Origin: Zeimonas sp003577305
Lineage (GTDB): Bacteria > Pseudomonadota > Gammaproteobacteria > Burkholderiales > Burkholderiaceae_E
DNA: 64,000 nt
Assembly (NCBI GenBank): GCA_030263385.1
Contig: SZOX01000002.1
Location: 1 to 64,000, forward strand
Direction: 5' to 3'
Both the position numbers and the translations under genes were made by a program. Below, one piece after another: positions 52,706 through 61,525 of this stretch. Within the stretch, counting starts at the first letter, position 1. Each line of letters opens with the position of its first letter. Under the pieces are notes generated by a model. It did no database searches, was not told the origin of the DNA, and worked only from the letters and a program-made list of their open reading frames with translations.

Positions 52706-53161
52706 TCACGACCCGTCTCGCGGTCGGCCTCGACTTCCTGCGCGCCACAGCAGCCAGGGCATCGACGCGAAGACGACGAGCATGGCGAGATACACCGCGC
52801 CGGAGACCGGGTCTTTCGCGGCGACGTAGCTCGCCACGCTTTGGCCCGACAGCGCCACCGCCAGCAGCCACTCCGCCGCGAGGAGCAGGGCGAGCGCGAC
52901 GAGGCCGACCGCCGCCCAGCGCCGGCGGGTGCCCACGCCGGCGAACCGGCGCAACACGAACCTGGCGGCCAGGACGATCGCGACGAACATGAACGGCATC
53001 TCGGCGAGTTCCGCGTGGCGTTCGCCGATCGCAGGCACGACGAGCGGAACACGCACGAGCCCCAGGAGAAAGCCGGCACCGAAGACGATGCCGAAGTACG
53101 CGCCGGCTGCTCGCGCAATCCGGCCAGCCCGGGCGTCGTTCGCAGGCACGCGCCCGATCAT
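52706..53161 (-). CDS. Uncharacterised membrane protein
   Basis: 151 residues, four hydrophobic segments (about 15-35, 52-68, 80-102, 120-140). I do not recognise a family. ATG overlaps the stop of the upstream gene (ATGA), so it is translated with the next protein. Confidence 0.6.
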   Translation of the reverse strand: MIGRVPANDARAGRIARAAGAYFGIVFGAGFLLGLVRVPLVVPAIGERHAELAEMPFMFVAIVLAARFVLRRFAGVGTRRRWAAVGLVALALLLAAEWLLAVALSGQSVASYVAAKDPVSGAVYLAMLVVFASMPWLLWRAGSRGRPRDGS

Positions 53162-53616
53162 GGTCGCGGATGCCCGACCTGCATGGGACCCGCGTCCCGG
53201 CGTGGCATCCGGTGCGACTCGGGGCTGCCCTTGCCGTGCGCCGCGACCGGGTTCGCGACGCCGGCGAGCGTCGTGGCGAAGTGCTCGCTGCCGACGACGC
53301 GCGCCTGCGCAGCCGCCGGCGTGTGCGCATAGACCCAGAGCATCCACGCAGTGGCCGCGATGGTGGCCACGGCCCAGACGCGCATGAGGCGGATCTGCGC
53401 TTCCAGGACCGCGTAACGGCCGCTGCCGGGAGCGCGCTGCCGGACGAGCCGGACGAGATCGGCATGGCCGTTGAAAGGCGTCCAGAAGAGCGAAGGCTTT
53501 CCGATCCGCTCGGAGAGCGCCGGATCGACGGCGGCGAGGCGCCGGTGCAGTCGGTAGAGCAGGTACGCCCACCCGGCATAGAGCGCCACGACCAGCGCAA
53601 CCGCGATCTCGATCAT
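53158..53616 (-). CDS. Small membrane protein, UspB-like layout
   Basis: 152 residues. N-terminal helix (about 4-22), a cytoplasmic stretch with DPALSERIGKPSLFWTPF, and a second helix (about 78-98), resembling E. coli UspB in size and layout over the first 100 residues (DP-x-L, G-x-x-F/W, paired helices). A 50-residue polar tail is extra. The similarity is modest, so the assignment is tentative. Confidence 0.5.
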   Translation of the reverse strand: MIEIAVALVVALYAGWAYLLYRLHRRLAAVDPALSERIGKPSLFWTPFNGHADLVRLVRQRAPGSGRYAVLEAQIRLMRVWAVATIAATAWMLWVYAHTPAAAQARVVGSEHFATTLAGVANPVAAHGKGSPESHRMPRRDAGPMQVGHPRP

Positions 53617-53712
53617 CGAACCTCCCGACTTCGGAGCGGCTGCGCCGGTTCAGCAGTGCGCCGCCCCGGGACGCAGTCAGGGTGCGTCGCTCCTGGCGGC
53701 GAACCGTTCGAG

Positions 53713-54132
53713 TCAAGCGGCACGCCCGGACCGAAGGCCGGAGCGTGTCTGCTTCGGCGAAGGGTTGGGTTTCGCCCGCCGTGCTCTTGCACCGGCGCTT
53801 CGACGGCTCGCAGCGCTCAAGGCTTCCTCGGCCCACTTGTTCAGACTGGTGCCGCTACGGGCGGCAGCCTTGAGAGCGGCAGCATGGACGCCGGGAGACA
53901 CCCTCAGCATGAGCTTGCCGCTGGCGGGCTTCTCCGGTTCGCTGCCAAGGCTCTCGCAAGCCGCGATGTAGTCGTCCACTACGGCGTGAAAGTTCGCCTC
54001 GAACTCCAGGATCGATTCACCGTGGAACGAGATGATGTCGTCCACGTCGAGAACGCGACCGACGATGATCTTGTCTTCGGCATCGAAGGTCATACTCGCT
54101 ACATAGCCACGATAGGTCATCGTGTTGGTCAT
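53713..54132 (-). CDS. hicB: HicB-family antitoxin
   Basis: 139 residues. The N-terminal HicB fold (YRGYVASMTFDAEDKIIVGRVLD, in part, and DIISFHGESILEFEANFHAVVDDYI) is followed by a ribbon-helix-helix segment (GKLMLRVSPGVHAAALKAAARSG) for DNA binding and a basic tail. It neutralises HicA and represses the operon. Starts within the hicA stop (ATGA). Local base composition is slightly less GC-rich than the flanks, in keeping with a mobile toxin-antitoxin pair. Confidence 0.92.
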   Translation of the reverse strand: MTNTMTYRGYVASMTFDAEDKIIVGRVLDVDDIISFHGESILEFEANFHAVVDDYIAACESLGSEPEKPASGKLMLRVSPGVHAAALKAAARSGTSLNKWAEEALSAASRRSAGARARRAKPNPSPKQTRSGLRSGRAA

Positions 54133-54383
54133 GGCTTTACTCCCATCCGTTGCAGCAACTCACGGGTTGCCTTCACTCGGTAACGAAGAGCCTCTTTGCC
54201 GGGATGCGGACGGTGAAAGGTTGCTCTCAGGCCTTGCCATTCGAACGTCACCGACGAACCTGGTCCCTCAACCAGGCGGCAGCCAAGGGCAACGAGCAGG
54301 CACTCGATTCGTGCCCACTCGATGTTGCCGTTGACCGGATCGGACCATACGGCCTCGAGCGTACGACGCTGTTTGCTGTTCAC
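54129..54383 (-). CDS. hicA: HicA-family toxin
   Basis: 84 residues, the dsRBD-like HicA fold (LEAVWSDPVNGNIEWARIECLLVALGCRLV, read in short parts; FHRPHPGKEALRYRVKATREL). The histidine of the usual GSH motif is Ser 44 (PGSSVTF), as in a HicA subgroup with a conserved FHRPHP segment. GTG is the only usable start because the ATG two bases upstream is followed directly by a stop. It lies 7 bp after the -10 box, suggesting a leaderless messenger. Confidence 0.9.
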   Translation of the reverse strand: MNSKQRRTLEAVWSDPVNGNIEWARIECLLVALGCRLVEGPGSSVTFEWQGLRATFHRPHPGKEALRYRVKATRELLQRMGVKP

Positions 54384-54389
54384 ATGGCG

Positions 54390-54416
54390 ATGATAGCACT
54401 TCTACGATAAGTGCAA
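54390..54416 (-). promoter_or_regulatory. hicAB promoter with operator palindrome
   Basis: Minus-strand -35 TTGCAC (54411-54416) and -10 TATCAT (54390-54395) are separated by 15 bp. Within and over the spacer, GCACTT-N7-AAGTGC (54396-54414) is a perfect 6-bp-arm inverted repeat, well placed for autorepression by HicB. The rest of 54417-54580 shows nothing I can assign. Confidence 0.65.
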
Positions 54417-54580
54417 GCATGGACATGGCGGTGCACCAGGCGCGGCCATTGCTTTCGGAACCTGTCCACATCCGCGCCGGAATGTGCTTGTCGCCACCGG
54501 GGCTTTCTCGACCGACACGACCTGGCATTCCTCCTGGCATCCTGGCGCCCATCCGCGCAAGACGCGCGCCGACCGCCCTC

Positions 54581-57500
54581 TCACGCGCCGTGCGAACCCG
54601 CCGACATGCCGCTCCGCGCAGCGCTGCCCGTTGCATCCTGCGCCAGCGCCTCGCGCACCACTTCGGACACCACCGGCACCACCCCGAGCCGCCGCGCCAG
54701 CGCCGCCTCGCGCCGCTTGGCCTCGCGCAGGTTGCGCAGCTTCACGTGCCCGAAGCCGCGGATCGACGCCGGTATGTCCGCGAACCGCGTGGCCAGTTCC
54801 AGCCGGTCGGCGTCCAGCCCCGGCAGCATCGCTTCGATGGTCGCCGCGTAGTCGGCGGGCAGCGCACGCTCGATGCGTCGCTCGTGCGTGTACCCGAAGA
54901 CATCGAACGGCGTGCCGCGCACGCGGCGCACCGCGGCGAGTGCGCGCAGCACCGGGAACACCCAGCGGCCGAAACGTATCTTGCGCGGCAACCCGTCGGG
55001 GCCGCGCCGCGCGAGCAGCGGCGGCGCCATCAGCACGCTCAGGGTGTAGTCGCCTTCGAATTGCGCCTGCAGCGCGCGGCGGAACCGCTCCGAAGAGTAG
55101 AGTCGCGCCACTTCGTACTCGTCCTTGTACATCAGCAGCTTCGCGTAGTTGCGCGCCACGGTGGCGGCCAGATCGAGCTGCACGCCGGGCGCGCGCAGGC
55201 GGCTTTCCACCGCGGCAACCGCTTCGACCAGGCGGCGCAGCCGCGCCGCGTGGCCGGCGCCCTGGTAGTCGACCAGTTCGCCGCCCAGCCGCTGCATCAG
55301 CGCCTCCAGCGACTCCGGCTGCGCTTCGTCCGCGTTGTTCCCGGCCGCCACGCCGCCGAGCACCGCCTCGAGCGCCCGGGCGTCGTGCGCCGCCAGGCGC
55401 CCGATGCGAAACGCCCGCAGGTTCGCCTCGACCGCCACGCCGTTCAGTTCCAGCGCGCGCTCGATCGCCGCACGCGAGAGCGGCACGATGCCGCGCTGCC
55501 ACGCGTAGCCGAGCATCACGATGTTGGTGGCCATCGTGTCGCCGAGCGCACGTCCGGCGATCGCGTGCGCGTCGCACACCGAGAGCCCACCCTCGCCCGC
55601 GGCGGCGACGAGCTTCTGCAGCAGCGCATCCACCGGCAGCGGCGCGTCCGGATCGGTGACCTGCGCGGCCACCGGCAGCACGTGCCGGTTGGCCACGATG
55701 CGGGTACGCCCGTGGCTCACCGACTGCAGCGCGTCGTCGCTCGCGGCCACCACCGCGTCGCAGGCCAGCACCGCGTCGGCCTGCTGGGTGTCGATGCGTG
55801 CCTGGTTCAGCGCGTCGGCGCTCGCCGCCAGGCGCACGTGCGAGAGCACGCTGCCCCCTTTCTGCGCGAAACCCATGAAGTCGAGCACCGACGCGTGCCT
55901 GCCCTCCAGGTGCGCCGCCATCGCGATCACCGCGCCCACGGTGACCACGCCGGTGCCGCCTACGCCGGTGACCAGCAGGTCATAGGGCCCGCGCCAGTTC
56001 ACCGGTTCGACCTCGGGCACCGCTTCGAGCGCGAGCGCGAGCCGCTCGGGGTCCAGCGTCGCGGCCGGCCGGCGCAGGCCGCCGCCCTGCACCGTCACGA
56101 AGCTCGGGCAGAAGCCGTCGGCGCAGCGATAGTCCTTGTTGCACGACGACTGGTCGATCTGCCGCTTGCGCCCCTGCGGCGTCTCGACCGGCACCACCGA
56201 GAGGCAGTTCGACTTCGCCGCGCAATCGCCGCAGCCGTCGCACACCGCCTCGTTGATGAACAGCCGGCGCGGGGGGTCGGCGAGCGTGCCGCGCTTGCGC
56301 CGGCGCCGCTTCTCGGCGGCGCAGGTCTGGTCATACAAGAGCACGGTGACGCCGGGCGTGGCGCGCAGCTCGCGCTGCACCGCGTCGAGTTCGGTGCGAT
56401 CGTGAAAGCTCGTGGCCGGCGGAAAGCGGTCTTCGCGACCCGCATGCCTGCGCGGCTCGTCCGAGACCACCGCGATGCGTTGCACGCCCTCGGCGCGCAC
56501 CTGCCGCGCGATCGAATCGACGGTGGCCACGCCGTCGGCCGGCTGTCCGCCGGTCATCGCCACCGCATCATTGACCAGGATCTTGTAGGTGATCGCGGTG
56601 CCCGCCGCCACCGCCTGGCGGATCGCCAGGTAGCCCGAGTGAAAGTAGGTGCCGTCGCCCAGGTTCTGGAACACGTGCGGCGCGCGGGTGAACTGCGCGT
56701 GCGAGATCCAGTCGACGCCCTCGCCGCCCATCTGGATCAGGCCGCTCGTGTCGCGATCCATCCACATGGCCATCGCGTGGCAGCCGATGCCCGACAGCGC
56801 GCGCGAGCCCGCCGGCACCACCGTCGACGTATTGTGCGGACAGCCCGAACAGAAGTACGGCACGCGACGCACGCTGTCGGCCGCGTTCGAGGGCAGCGGC
56901 GGGCGCACGAACTCGACCACGCGGTCGCGCCGGTCGAGTTCGGGACGGTGGCGCGCCAGCCATTCGGCAAGCACCGGCAGCACGCGCGACGGGCGCAGTT
57001 CGCCGATCTCGGCAAGCAGCGGCGCCCCGTCGGGCCCGCACTTGCCGAGAATGCGCGGGCGCGAGCCGGCCGGCGCATCGTAGAGCAGCGCCCGCATCTG
57101 CTGCTCGACCACCGGCCCTTTTTCCTCGACCACCAGCACCTCGTCGAGTCCGCGCGCGAACGCGAGCATGCGCGTCGGCTCGATCGGATACGCGAGACCC
57201 ACCTTGTAGAAGCGGATGCCGGCGCGCTCCAGGTCGGCCAGCCCGATGTCGATGCGGCGCAAGGCCTCCAGCAGGTCGAAGTGCGCCTTGCCGCAGGTGA
57301 CGATGCCCAGCCGCGCGTCGCGCGGCGCGCAGATCGTCCGGTCGATCGGCTGCAGACGGGCGAACTCGCGCACTGCGTCGAGGCGCTGCACCATCCGGGC
57401 CTCGAGCCCTGCGCCCGGCGTGTCGTCGGGGCGGTAGTGCAGGCCGGGCGCGCCCACAGCTTCGAAGTGCGTGTGCAGCGCATCGAGGTCGACGGTGGCT

Positions 57501-58162
57501 GCGCTCTCGACCACCTCGGAGATCGCCTTGATGCCGACCCAGGCGCCCGAGTGACGCGACAGCGCCCAGCCGTACAGCCCGAACTCGATCAGTTCGGCAA
57601 CGCTCGCCGGACTCAGCACCGGCATGCGCCACGAGATCATCGTGAAGTCGCTCTGGTGCGCCATCGACGAGGACACGCAGCCGTGGTCGTCGCCCGCCAC
57701 CACCAGCACGCCGCCGTGCGGCGAGGCGCCGCGCGCGTGGCCGTGCTTGAGCGCATCGGCCGCGCGATCGACGCCCGGCCCTTTGCCGTACCAGAGCCCG
57801 AACACGGCAGGCACCGTGCGCTGCGGGTCGCACTCCACCTGCTGCGAGCCGAGCACCGCGGTTGCCGCCAGTTCCTCGTTCACCGCCGGCAGGAAACGCA
57901 CGTTCGCGGCGTCGAGCCGCTCGCGGGCACGCCACAGTTGCTGATCGTAGGCTCCGAGCGGCGATCCCCGGTAGCCACTCACGAAACCGGCGCTGTCGAG
58001 CCCGCGGGCTGCATCGAGCGCGCGCTGCATCAGCGGCAGGCGCACCAGGGCCTGGGTGCCGGTGATGAAGATCGGTCCGGAGCTCGCGGCGAGGCTGTCT
58101 TCGAGGCGGTAGCCGACGCGCAGCGGCGCGGGCGGAACGAACAGGCGATCGGGTGCGTTCAT
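54581..58162 (-). CDS. Fused indolepyruvate ferredoxin oxidoreductase (IorA-IorB)
   Basis: 1193 residues. The N-terminal part (about 20-610) is the TPP-dependent IorA-type unit, with SGYRGSPLGAYD and the TPP motif GDGTYFHSG...ILVNDAVAMTGGQ (502-540). Iron-sulfur cysteines follow at 641-685 (CDGCGDCAAKSNC, CNKDYRCADGFC). The IorB-like gamma domain is at about 705-900 (LLVTGVGGTGVVTVGAV), and a C-terminal helical domain ends the protein. It oxidatively decarboxylates aryl or branched 2-oxo acids to acyl-CoA, usually for amino-acid catabolism in aerobic betaproteobacteria. Divergent Lrp-type regulator. Confidence 0.92.
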   Translation of the reverse strand: MNAPDRLFVPPAPLRVGYRLEDSLAASSGPIFITGTQALVRLPLMQRALDAARGLDSAGFVSGYRGSPLGAYDQQLWRARERLDAANVRFLPAVNEELAATAVLGSQQVECDPQRTVPAVFGLWYGKGPGVDRAADALKHGHARGASPHGGVLVVAGDDHGCVSSSMAHQSDFTMISWRMPVLSPASVAELIEFGLYGWALSRHSGAWVGIKAISEVVESAATVDLDALHTHFEAVGAPGLHYRPDDTPGAGLEARMVQRLDAVREFARLQPIDRTICAPRDARLGIVTCGKAHFDLLEALRRIDIGLADLERAGIRFYKVGLAYPIEPTRMLAFARGLDEVLVVEEKGPVVEQQMRALLYDAPAGSRPRILGKCGPDGAPLLAEIGELRPSRVLPVLAEWLARHRPELDRRDRVVEFVRPPLPSNAADSVRRVPYFCSGCPHNTSTVVPAGSRALSGIGCHAMAMWMDRDTSGLIQMGGEGVDWISHAQFTRAPHVFQNLGDGTYFHSGYLAIRQAVAAGTAITYKILVNDAVAMTGGQPADGVATVDSIARQVRAEGVQRIAVVSDEPRRHAGREDRFPPATSFHDRTELDAVQRELRATPGVTVLLYDQTCAAEKRRRRKRGTLADPPRRLFINEAVCDGCGDCAAKSNCLSVVPVETPQGRKRQIDQSSCNKDYRCADGFCPSFVTVQGGGLRRPAATLDPERLALALEAVPEVEPVNWRGPYDLLVTGVGGTGVVTVGAVIAMAAHLEGRHASVLDFMGFAQKGGSVLSHVRLAASADALNQARIDTQQADAVLACDAVVAASDDALQSVSHGRTRIVANRHVLPVAAQVTDPDAPLPVDALLQKLVAAAGEGGLSVCDAHAIAGRALGDTMATNIVMLGYAWQRGIVPLSRAAIERALELNGVAVEANLRAFRIGRLAAHDARALEAVLGGVAAGNNADEAQPESLEALMQRLGGELVDYQGAGHAARLRRLVEAVAAVESRLRAPGVQLDLAATVARNYAKLLMYKDEYEVARLYSSERFRRALQAQFEGDYTLSVLMAPPLLARRGPDGLPRKIRFGRWVFPVLRALAAVRRVRGTPFDVFGYTHERRIERALPADYAATIEAMLPGLDADRLELATRFADIPASIRGFGHVKLRNLREAKRREAALARRLGVVPVVSEVVREALAQDATGSAARSGMSAGSHGA

Positions 58163-58240
58163 GGGATGGCCTGCATCGAGCGGCAACCGTGAGTCGATGC
58201 AACCAATGCTAGGCGCGGCGGCACGCAAGGTCCGCGCGAC

Positions 58241-58290
58241 TTTCGCATCCGATCTGGCAGCCAGCACACGGTTCGTGCATCATTTGGCAG
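58241..58290 (+). promoter_or_regulatory. Candidate Lrp-type operator repeats
   Basis: Two similar 20-bp segments (58241-58260 and 58271-58290; both start with TTCG near the left and end ATCTGGCAG or ATTTGGCAG) are 30 bp apart centre to centre, three helical turns, in the 138-bp gap between the oxidoreductase and the Lrp gene. This spacing suits an Lrp octamer that would control both genes. Confidence 0.45.
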
Positions 58291-58300
58291 ATCCGGAGCC

Positions 58301-58786
58301 ATGACCGTGCTCGACCTCGACAAGATCGACCTCCAGCTGCTTGCGGCACTGCAACACGACGGTCACGCAACCAATCCGCAGCTCGGCGAACGCGTGCACC
58401 TGTCGGCCTCGCAGGTCAGCCGCCGCATCCAGCGGCTGCAGGAGGCGGGCCTGATCGACCGCTGCGTCACGCTGTTGAGGCCCGCGAAGGTCGGACTCAC
58501 CGTGACGGCATTCACCCGCGTGTCGCTGCAGCGGCACGGCGAAGCGCACAACGACGCGTTCGACCGCGCGGTGGCGGCAATGCCCGAGGTGCTCGAGTGC
58601 TACTCGGTCACCGGCCCCTACGACTACCAGTTGCGCATCGTCGCCGCCGACCTCGAAGCGTTCGCCCAGTTCATGATGCACCGGCTGATGCGCGTGCCCG
58701 GCGTGCGCAGCGTCGAGTCGAGCGTCGTGCTGCAGGAAATCAAGCGCACGACCGAATTGCCCCTCGAACAGTTGAAAGGGAGCTGA
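58301..58786 (+). CDS. Lrp/AsnC-family transcription regulator
   Basis: 161 residues. N-terminal helix-turn-helix (LDLDKIDLQLLAALQHDGHA, then LGERVHLSASQVSRRIQRLQEAG) and C-terminal RAM effector domain (VLECYSVTGPYDYQLRIVA, VPGVRSVESSVVLQEIK). Such regulators sense amino acids; the divergent indolepyruvate oxidoreductase is the natural target. GGAG precedes the ATG. Confidence 0.93.
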   Translation: MTVLDLDKIDLQLLAALQHDGHATNPQLGERVHLSASQVSRRIQRLQEAGLIDRCVTLLRPAKVGLTVTAFTRVSLQRHGEAHNDAFDRAVAAMPEVLECYSVTGPYDYQLRIVAADLEAFAQFMMHRLMRVPGVRSVESSVVLQEIKRTTELPLEQLKGS

Positions 58787-58787
58787 G

Positions 58788-59078
58788 ATGCCCGCCCGCC
58801 TGATCGGTCACGTCAACGTGCGCGATGCGGCGCGCTGGGCGCAATACCGCAGCCGCGTGCCGGCCACGCTCGCCCCCTGGGGCGGCGAACTGCTGTTTCG
58901 CGGCCGGCGCGCCGACGTGCTCGCCGGCGAGCAGCCGTACACCGAAACCGTCGTGGTGCGCTTTCCCGATCTCGCGTCGATCGATGGCTGGCACCGCTCG
59001 GCCGCCTGCCACGCACCGATCCCGATCCGCGAGGCGGCCGCCGACCTGACCCTCGCGAGTTACGAAGCCGATGGCTGA
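58788..59078 (+). CDS. DUF1330-family protein
   Basis: 96 residues, dimeric ferredoxin-like fold family (LIGHVNVRDAARWAQYRSRVP, TLAPWGGELLFRGRRADVL). Function unknown; likely co-transcribed with the Lrp gene (1 bp apart, GGGAG site). Its TGA abuts the stop of the opposing gene to give TGATCA. Confidence 0.85.
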   Translation: MPARLIGHVNVRDAARWAQYRSRVPATLAPWGGELLFRGRRADVLAGEQPYTETVVVRFPDLASIDGWHRSAACHAPIPIREAAADLTLASYEADG

Positions 59079-60485
59079 TCAGCGTGCGGTGAGCAGGCTG
59101 CGCACCAGCGCGCGCGTGTACGCGCCGTAGTCGGCCAGCCGCGGCGCGAGCGCGCGCGACAGCGCGTCGCGCGCCGCGGGATCGTCGCGCGACAACGACG
59201 TGAAGAGATCGATGCCGCGCTCGGATGCGCCGAACTCGAACGACGGGTCGCTCACGTAGCGCGCCGGCAGCGACGCGGTGATCGTCCGGTCGAGCGCGTC
59301 GGCTGCTCCGGCCGCGCGCAGCGAAACCGCCGCGCGCGCAGTGCCGTCGTCGTATTGCGGGTCGGAGGCCGCGCCCGCCCCGGCCAGCGCGTCGAACAGT
59401 GCGGCTGCACGGCTGCGTTCGCGGTAACCGGCGAGCAGCGCGGTGCGCTGGAAGTTCTCGAACGCTAGATGCCGGTTCGACACCAGCGTCACCGCGCTGT
59501 TGCGCGCATCCGGCCAGCCGGCCAGGTACAGCGTGTTGATCCACAGCATTCGCACCGTGCTCACGTCCGGCAGCACCCGCGCGTGATACGGCTGCGTGAG
59601 ATCCTGCAGGTAGTGCATCGCCCAGCCGGCGAAGCGCCAGCCCCAGTAGTCGTGGCCGGTGCGCAGCGCGTGCAGTGCCAGCGTCTTCCACAGGTGCACG
59701 CGGTACTCGGGGTAGGTGCGCTTCAGGAAGCCGGCCGCCGCGTAGACGATTCGCGACTCGTGGTAGAAGCCCATGTGAAACGGCGCCTGCGTGCCGAAGT
59801 CGAGCGCCGGGTTGCCGAACGGCTGCTTGCCGAAGCCGTAGGCGCGGCCCTGCGACGTGCCGTTGTCTTCCCACAGGCCGAGGTCCAGCCCGTAGTCGGG
59901 CTCGTCGGACGCGCTCGCCACCACGTCGATCGGTGCGACCTGCTCGCCCTCGCGCAGCGCGGCGAATTTCACCGCCTCGATCGCGGTATCGCGCGGCAGC
60001 GTGGTTGCCTCGCGTGCCGGCAGCGGCGCGCGGCCGTCGTCGACCGGGGCGCCGGGCTTGCGCTGCAGGAAGAGGCTGAGCGGCATCTCGGGCGAAATGC
60101 GCACGGCCGCCACGAAGCGCCGGCGCAACTCGGCCGCGTCGGCCGCGTCGGCGGCCACGAACCGCAGTGCCTCGGGCCGGGGCGGATACGCGATCACGTG
60201 CTCGCGCGCCCAGCGCTCCTGCTCGTCGAGCACTTTCTCCAGGCCCGCGCCCTGCGCGGCGAGGAACGATTCGAGCGACTCGACCTTCACCGGCGCAAGT
60301 CCGGCGAATTCGGGCATCGCCTCGAGCGCGGGCGCAGTGGCCAGCGCGTGGTTGCTCCAGGCGAAAGCCGGTGCCGCGCACAGCGAGCACGCCGCGAGCA
60401 GCACGCCGCGAGCAAACCTGCGAACGATGCGGGGTACGGCCGGTACGCCGGCGACGAAAGTGGACACGGCAGCGAGCTTCATCAC
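59079..60485 (-). CDS. Secreted phospholipase C / P1-nuclease-like protein
   Basis: 468 residues. A long signal region (cleavage predicted after AFA, residue 42) yields a mature protein beginning WSNHALA, and N-terminal Trp and His are zinc ligands in the P1 nuclease/PLC fold. HYLQDLTQPYHARV in the middle carries the H-x3-D-x5-H pattern of the same metal site. It would be periplasmic or exported. Overall similarity is only motif-level, so the enzyme activity is unproven. Confidence 0.55.
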   Translation of the reverse strand: MMKLAAVSTFVAGVPAVPRIVRRFARGVLLAACSLCAAPAFAWSNHALATAPALEAMPEFAGLAPVKVESLESFLAAQGAGLEKVLDEQERWAREHVIAYPPRPEALRFVAADAADAAELRRRFVAAVRISPEMPLSLFLQRKPGAPVDDGRAPLPAREATTLPRDTAIEAVKFAALREGEQVAPIDVVASASDEPDYGLDLGLWEDNGTSQGRAYGFGKQPFGNPALDFGTQAPFHMGFYHESRIVYAAAGFLKRTYPEYRVHLWKTLALHALRTGHDYWGWRFAGWAMHYLQDLTQPYHARVLPDVSTVRMLWINTLYLAGWPDARNSAVTLVSNRHLAFENFQRTALLAGYRERSRAAALFDALAGAGAASDPQYDDGTARAAVSLRAAGAADALDRTITASLPARYVSDPSFEFGASERGIDLFTSLSRDDPAARDALSRALAPRLADYGAYTRALVRSLLTAR

Positions 60486-60519
60486 CGAAGGATACCGTGC
60501 GCCGCGGCGTCGAGACTGC

Positions 60520-61422
60520 TCAGCAGCGCGCGAACCGCCCGTGTCCGTCGGTCGTGACGCGACCGGCGGCGAGCAGTTCGTCGAGATGCTGCTCGATCGT
60601 GCGTCGCTCGGCGCCGTCGACCCATACTTCCTGGTAATCGAGCGGGTAGATCAGCCGGATCGCGACCAGTTCCTCGAGCGTCTTCGGTCCGTCGGCCAGC
60701 ATCCCGAGCAGCCGCTCGCTGCGCTCGTCGAGGCTGGCGGCGTAGGCAGCGAGCGCCTTCAGGAACGCGCCGCGATCGGTGTAGACCCCGCGATGGTGCG
60801 AAGTGACCCAGACCGTGGCCGGCAGGTCGGCCACCCGCGCGAGCGTGCGCCGGAATGCCCCGAGACTGGAGGTGGCGTCGCCGTAGTACGGCCCGAACCC
60901 GCTCAGTTCGATGTCGCCGAGGAAAGCCACGCCCTCGGGCTCGACCAGCAGCACGCTGTGGCCCGAGGTGTGGCCCGGCATGTGGATCGCACGCACCCGC
61001 GAGCCGCCGAGCTCCCACACCGTGCCGTCGCGGTAGGCGGTCGCGTCAGGGCGCGGCACGTAGAAGAACTCGTGCCGAATCAGCTCCAGCATCGGTGCGG
61101 CGACGTCCGCCGACAGCCCGTAGTGCCGCTGCAGCCCTTCCCAGCTGCGCACCGCCTCGAGATCGAGTTCGTGCACCTGCACTGCCGCTTTCGGCAGCCG
61201 GTGCAGCCCGGCCATGTGGTCTTCGTGCGCGTGACCCAGGATCACCAGTTCGGCCTCGTCGAACTCGGGCCCGATGCGGTTGGCCACCAGCGGCGTGTCG
61301 AACGCGACGCGCGTGTCGGCGCCGCGCACGATCACCTGGTTGCCGTCGGGATACTTGCCCGACTTCTCGCCGAAGAAGACGCTGACGCGGCCGAAGTCGA
61401 GGCGGCGGACGGGTTCGGTCAT
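60520..61422 (-). CDS. MBL-fold metallo-hydrolase
   Basis: 300 residues from the ATG at 61422. The metal motif H64-A-H66-E-D68-H69, a third histidine in AIHMPGHTSGH, Asp in FLGDIELSGF and late His in WVTSHHRG give a complete binuclear site. The C-terminal helical part (about 235-300: KTLEELVAIRLIYPL) resembles LACTB2-type winged helix. Substrate unknown. Divergent from the ArsR-rhodanese gene. Confidence 0.88.
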   Translation of the reverse strand: MTEPVRRLDFGRVSVFFGEKSGKYPDGNQVIVRGADTRVAFDTPLVANRIGPEFDEAELVILGHAHEDHMAGLHRLPKAAVQVHELDLEAVRSWEGLQRHYGLSADVAAPMLELIRHEFFYVPRPDATAYRDGTVWELGGSRVRAIHMPGHTSGHSVLLVEPEGVAFLGDIELSGFGPYYGDATSSLGAFRRTLARVADLPATVWVTSHHRGVYTDRGAFLKALAAYAASLDERSERLLGMLADGPKTLEELVAIRLIYPLDYQEVWVDGAERRTIEQHLDELLAAGRVTTDGHGRFARC

Positions 61423-61490
61423 GGGCGGCGGAGGCGGGATCGGAGTCGCTGGACACATTCCCGGACATATTAGTCCGCTTCGCCCCAGGC

Positions 61491-61519
61491 TTTACAGACA
61501 ATCCAATATTCATTAGATT
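61491..61519 (+). promoter_or_regulatory. Promoter and operator of the ArsR-rhodanese operon
   Basis: TTTACA (61491-61496), an exact 17-bp spacer and TAGATT (61514-61519) form a sigma70-like promoter. An inverted repeat, AATCCAAT-N4-ATTAGATT (61500-61519, 7 of 8 arm bases), covers the spacer and -10, ideal for an ArsR-type repressor. The start point would fall about at the ATG (61526). The segment is AT-rich in a GC-rich setting. Confidence 0.65.
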
Positions 61520-61525
61520 GTTTTG

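Noticed and set aside
51140..54383. The small-gene region around HicAB as a genomic island or prophage
   Set aside because: No integrase, transposase, attachment repeat or phage gene; only the MFS remnant and the toxin-antitoxin pair hint at past rearrangement.
54419..58192. A 1257-codon plus-strand open frame opposite the indolepyruvate oxidoreductase
   Set aside because: Composition-driven antisense frame; the minus strand has TPP and iron-sulfur motifs in order.
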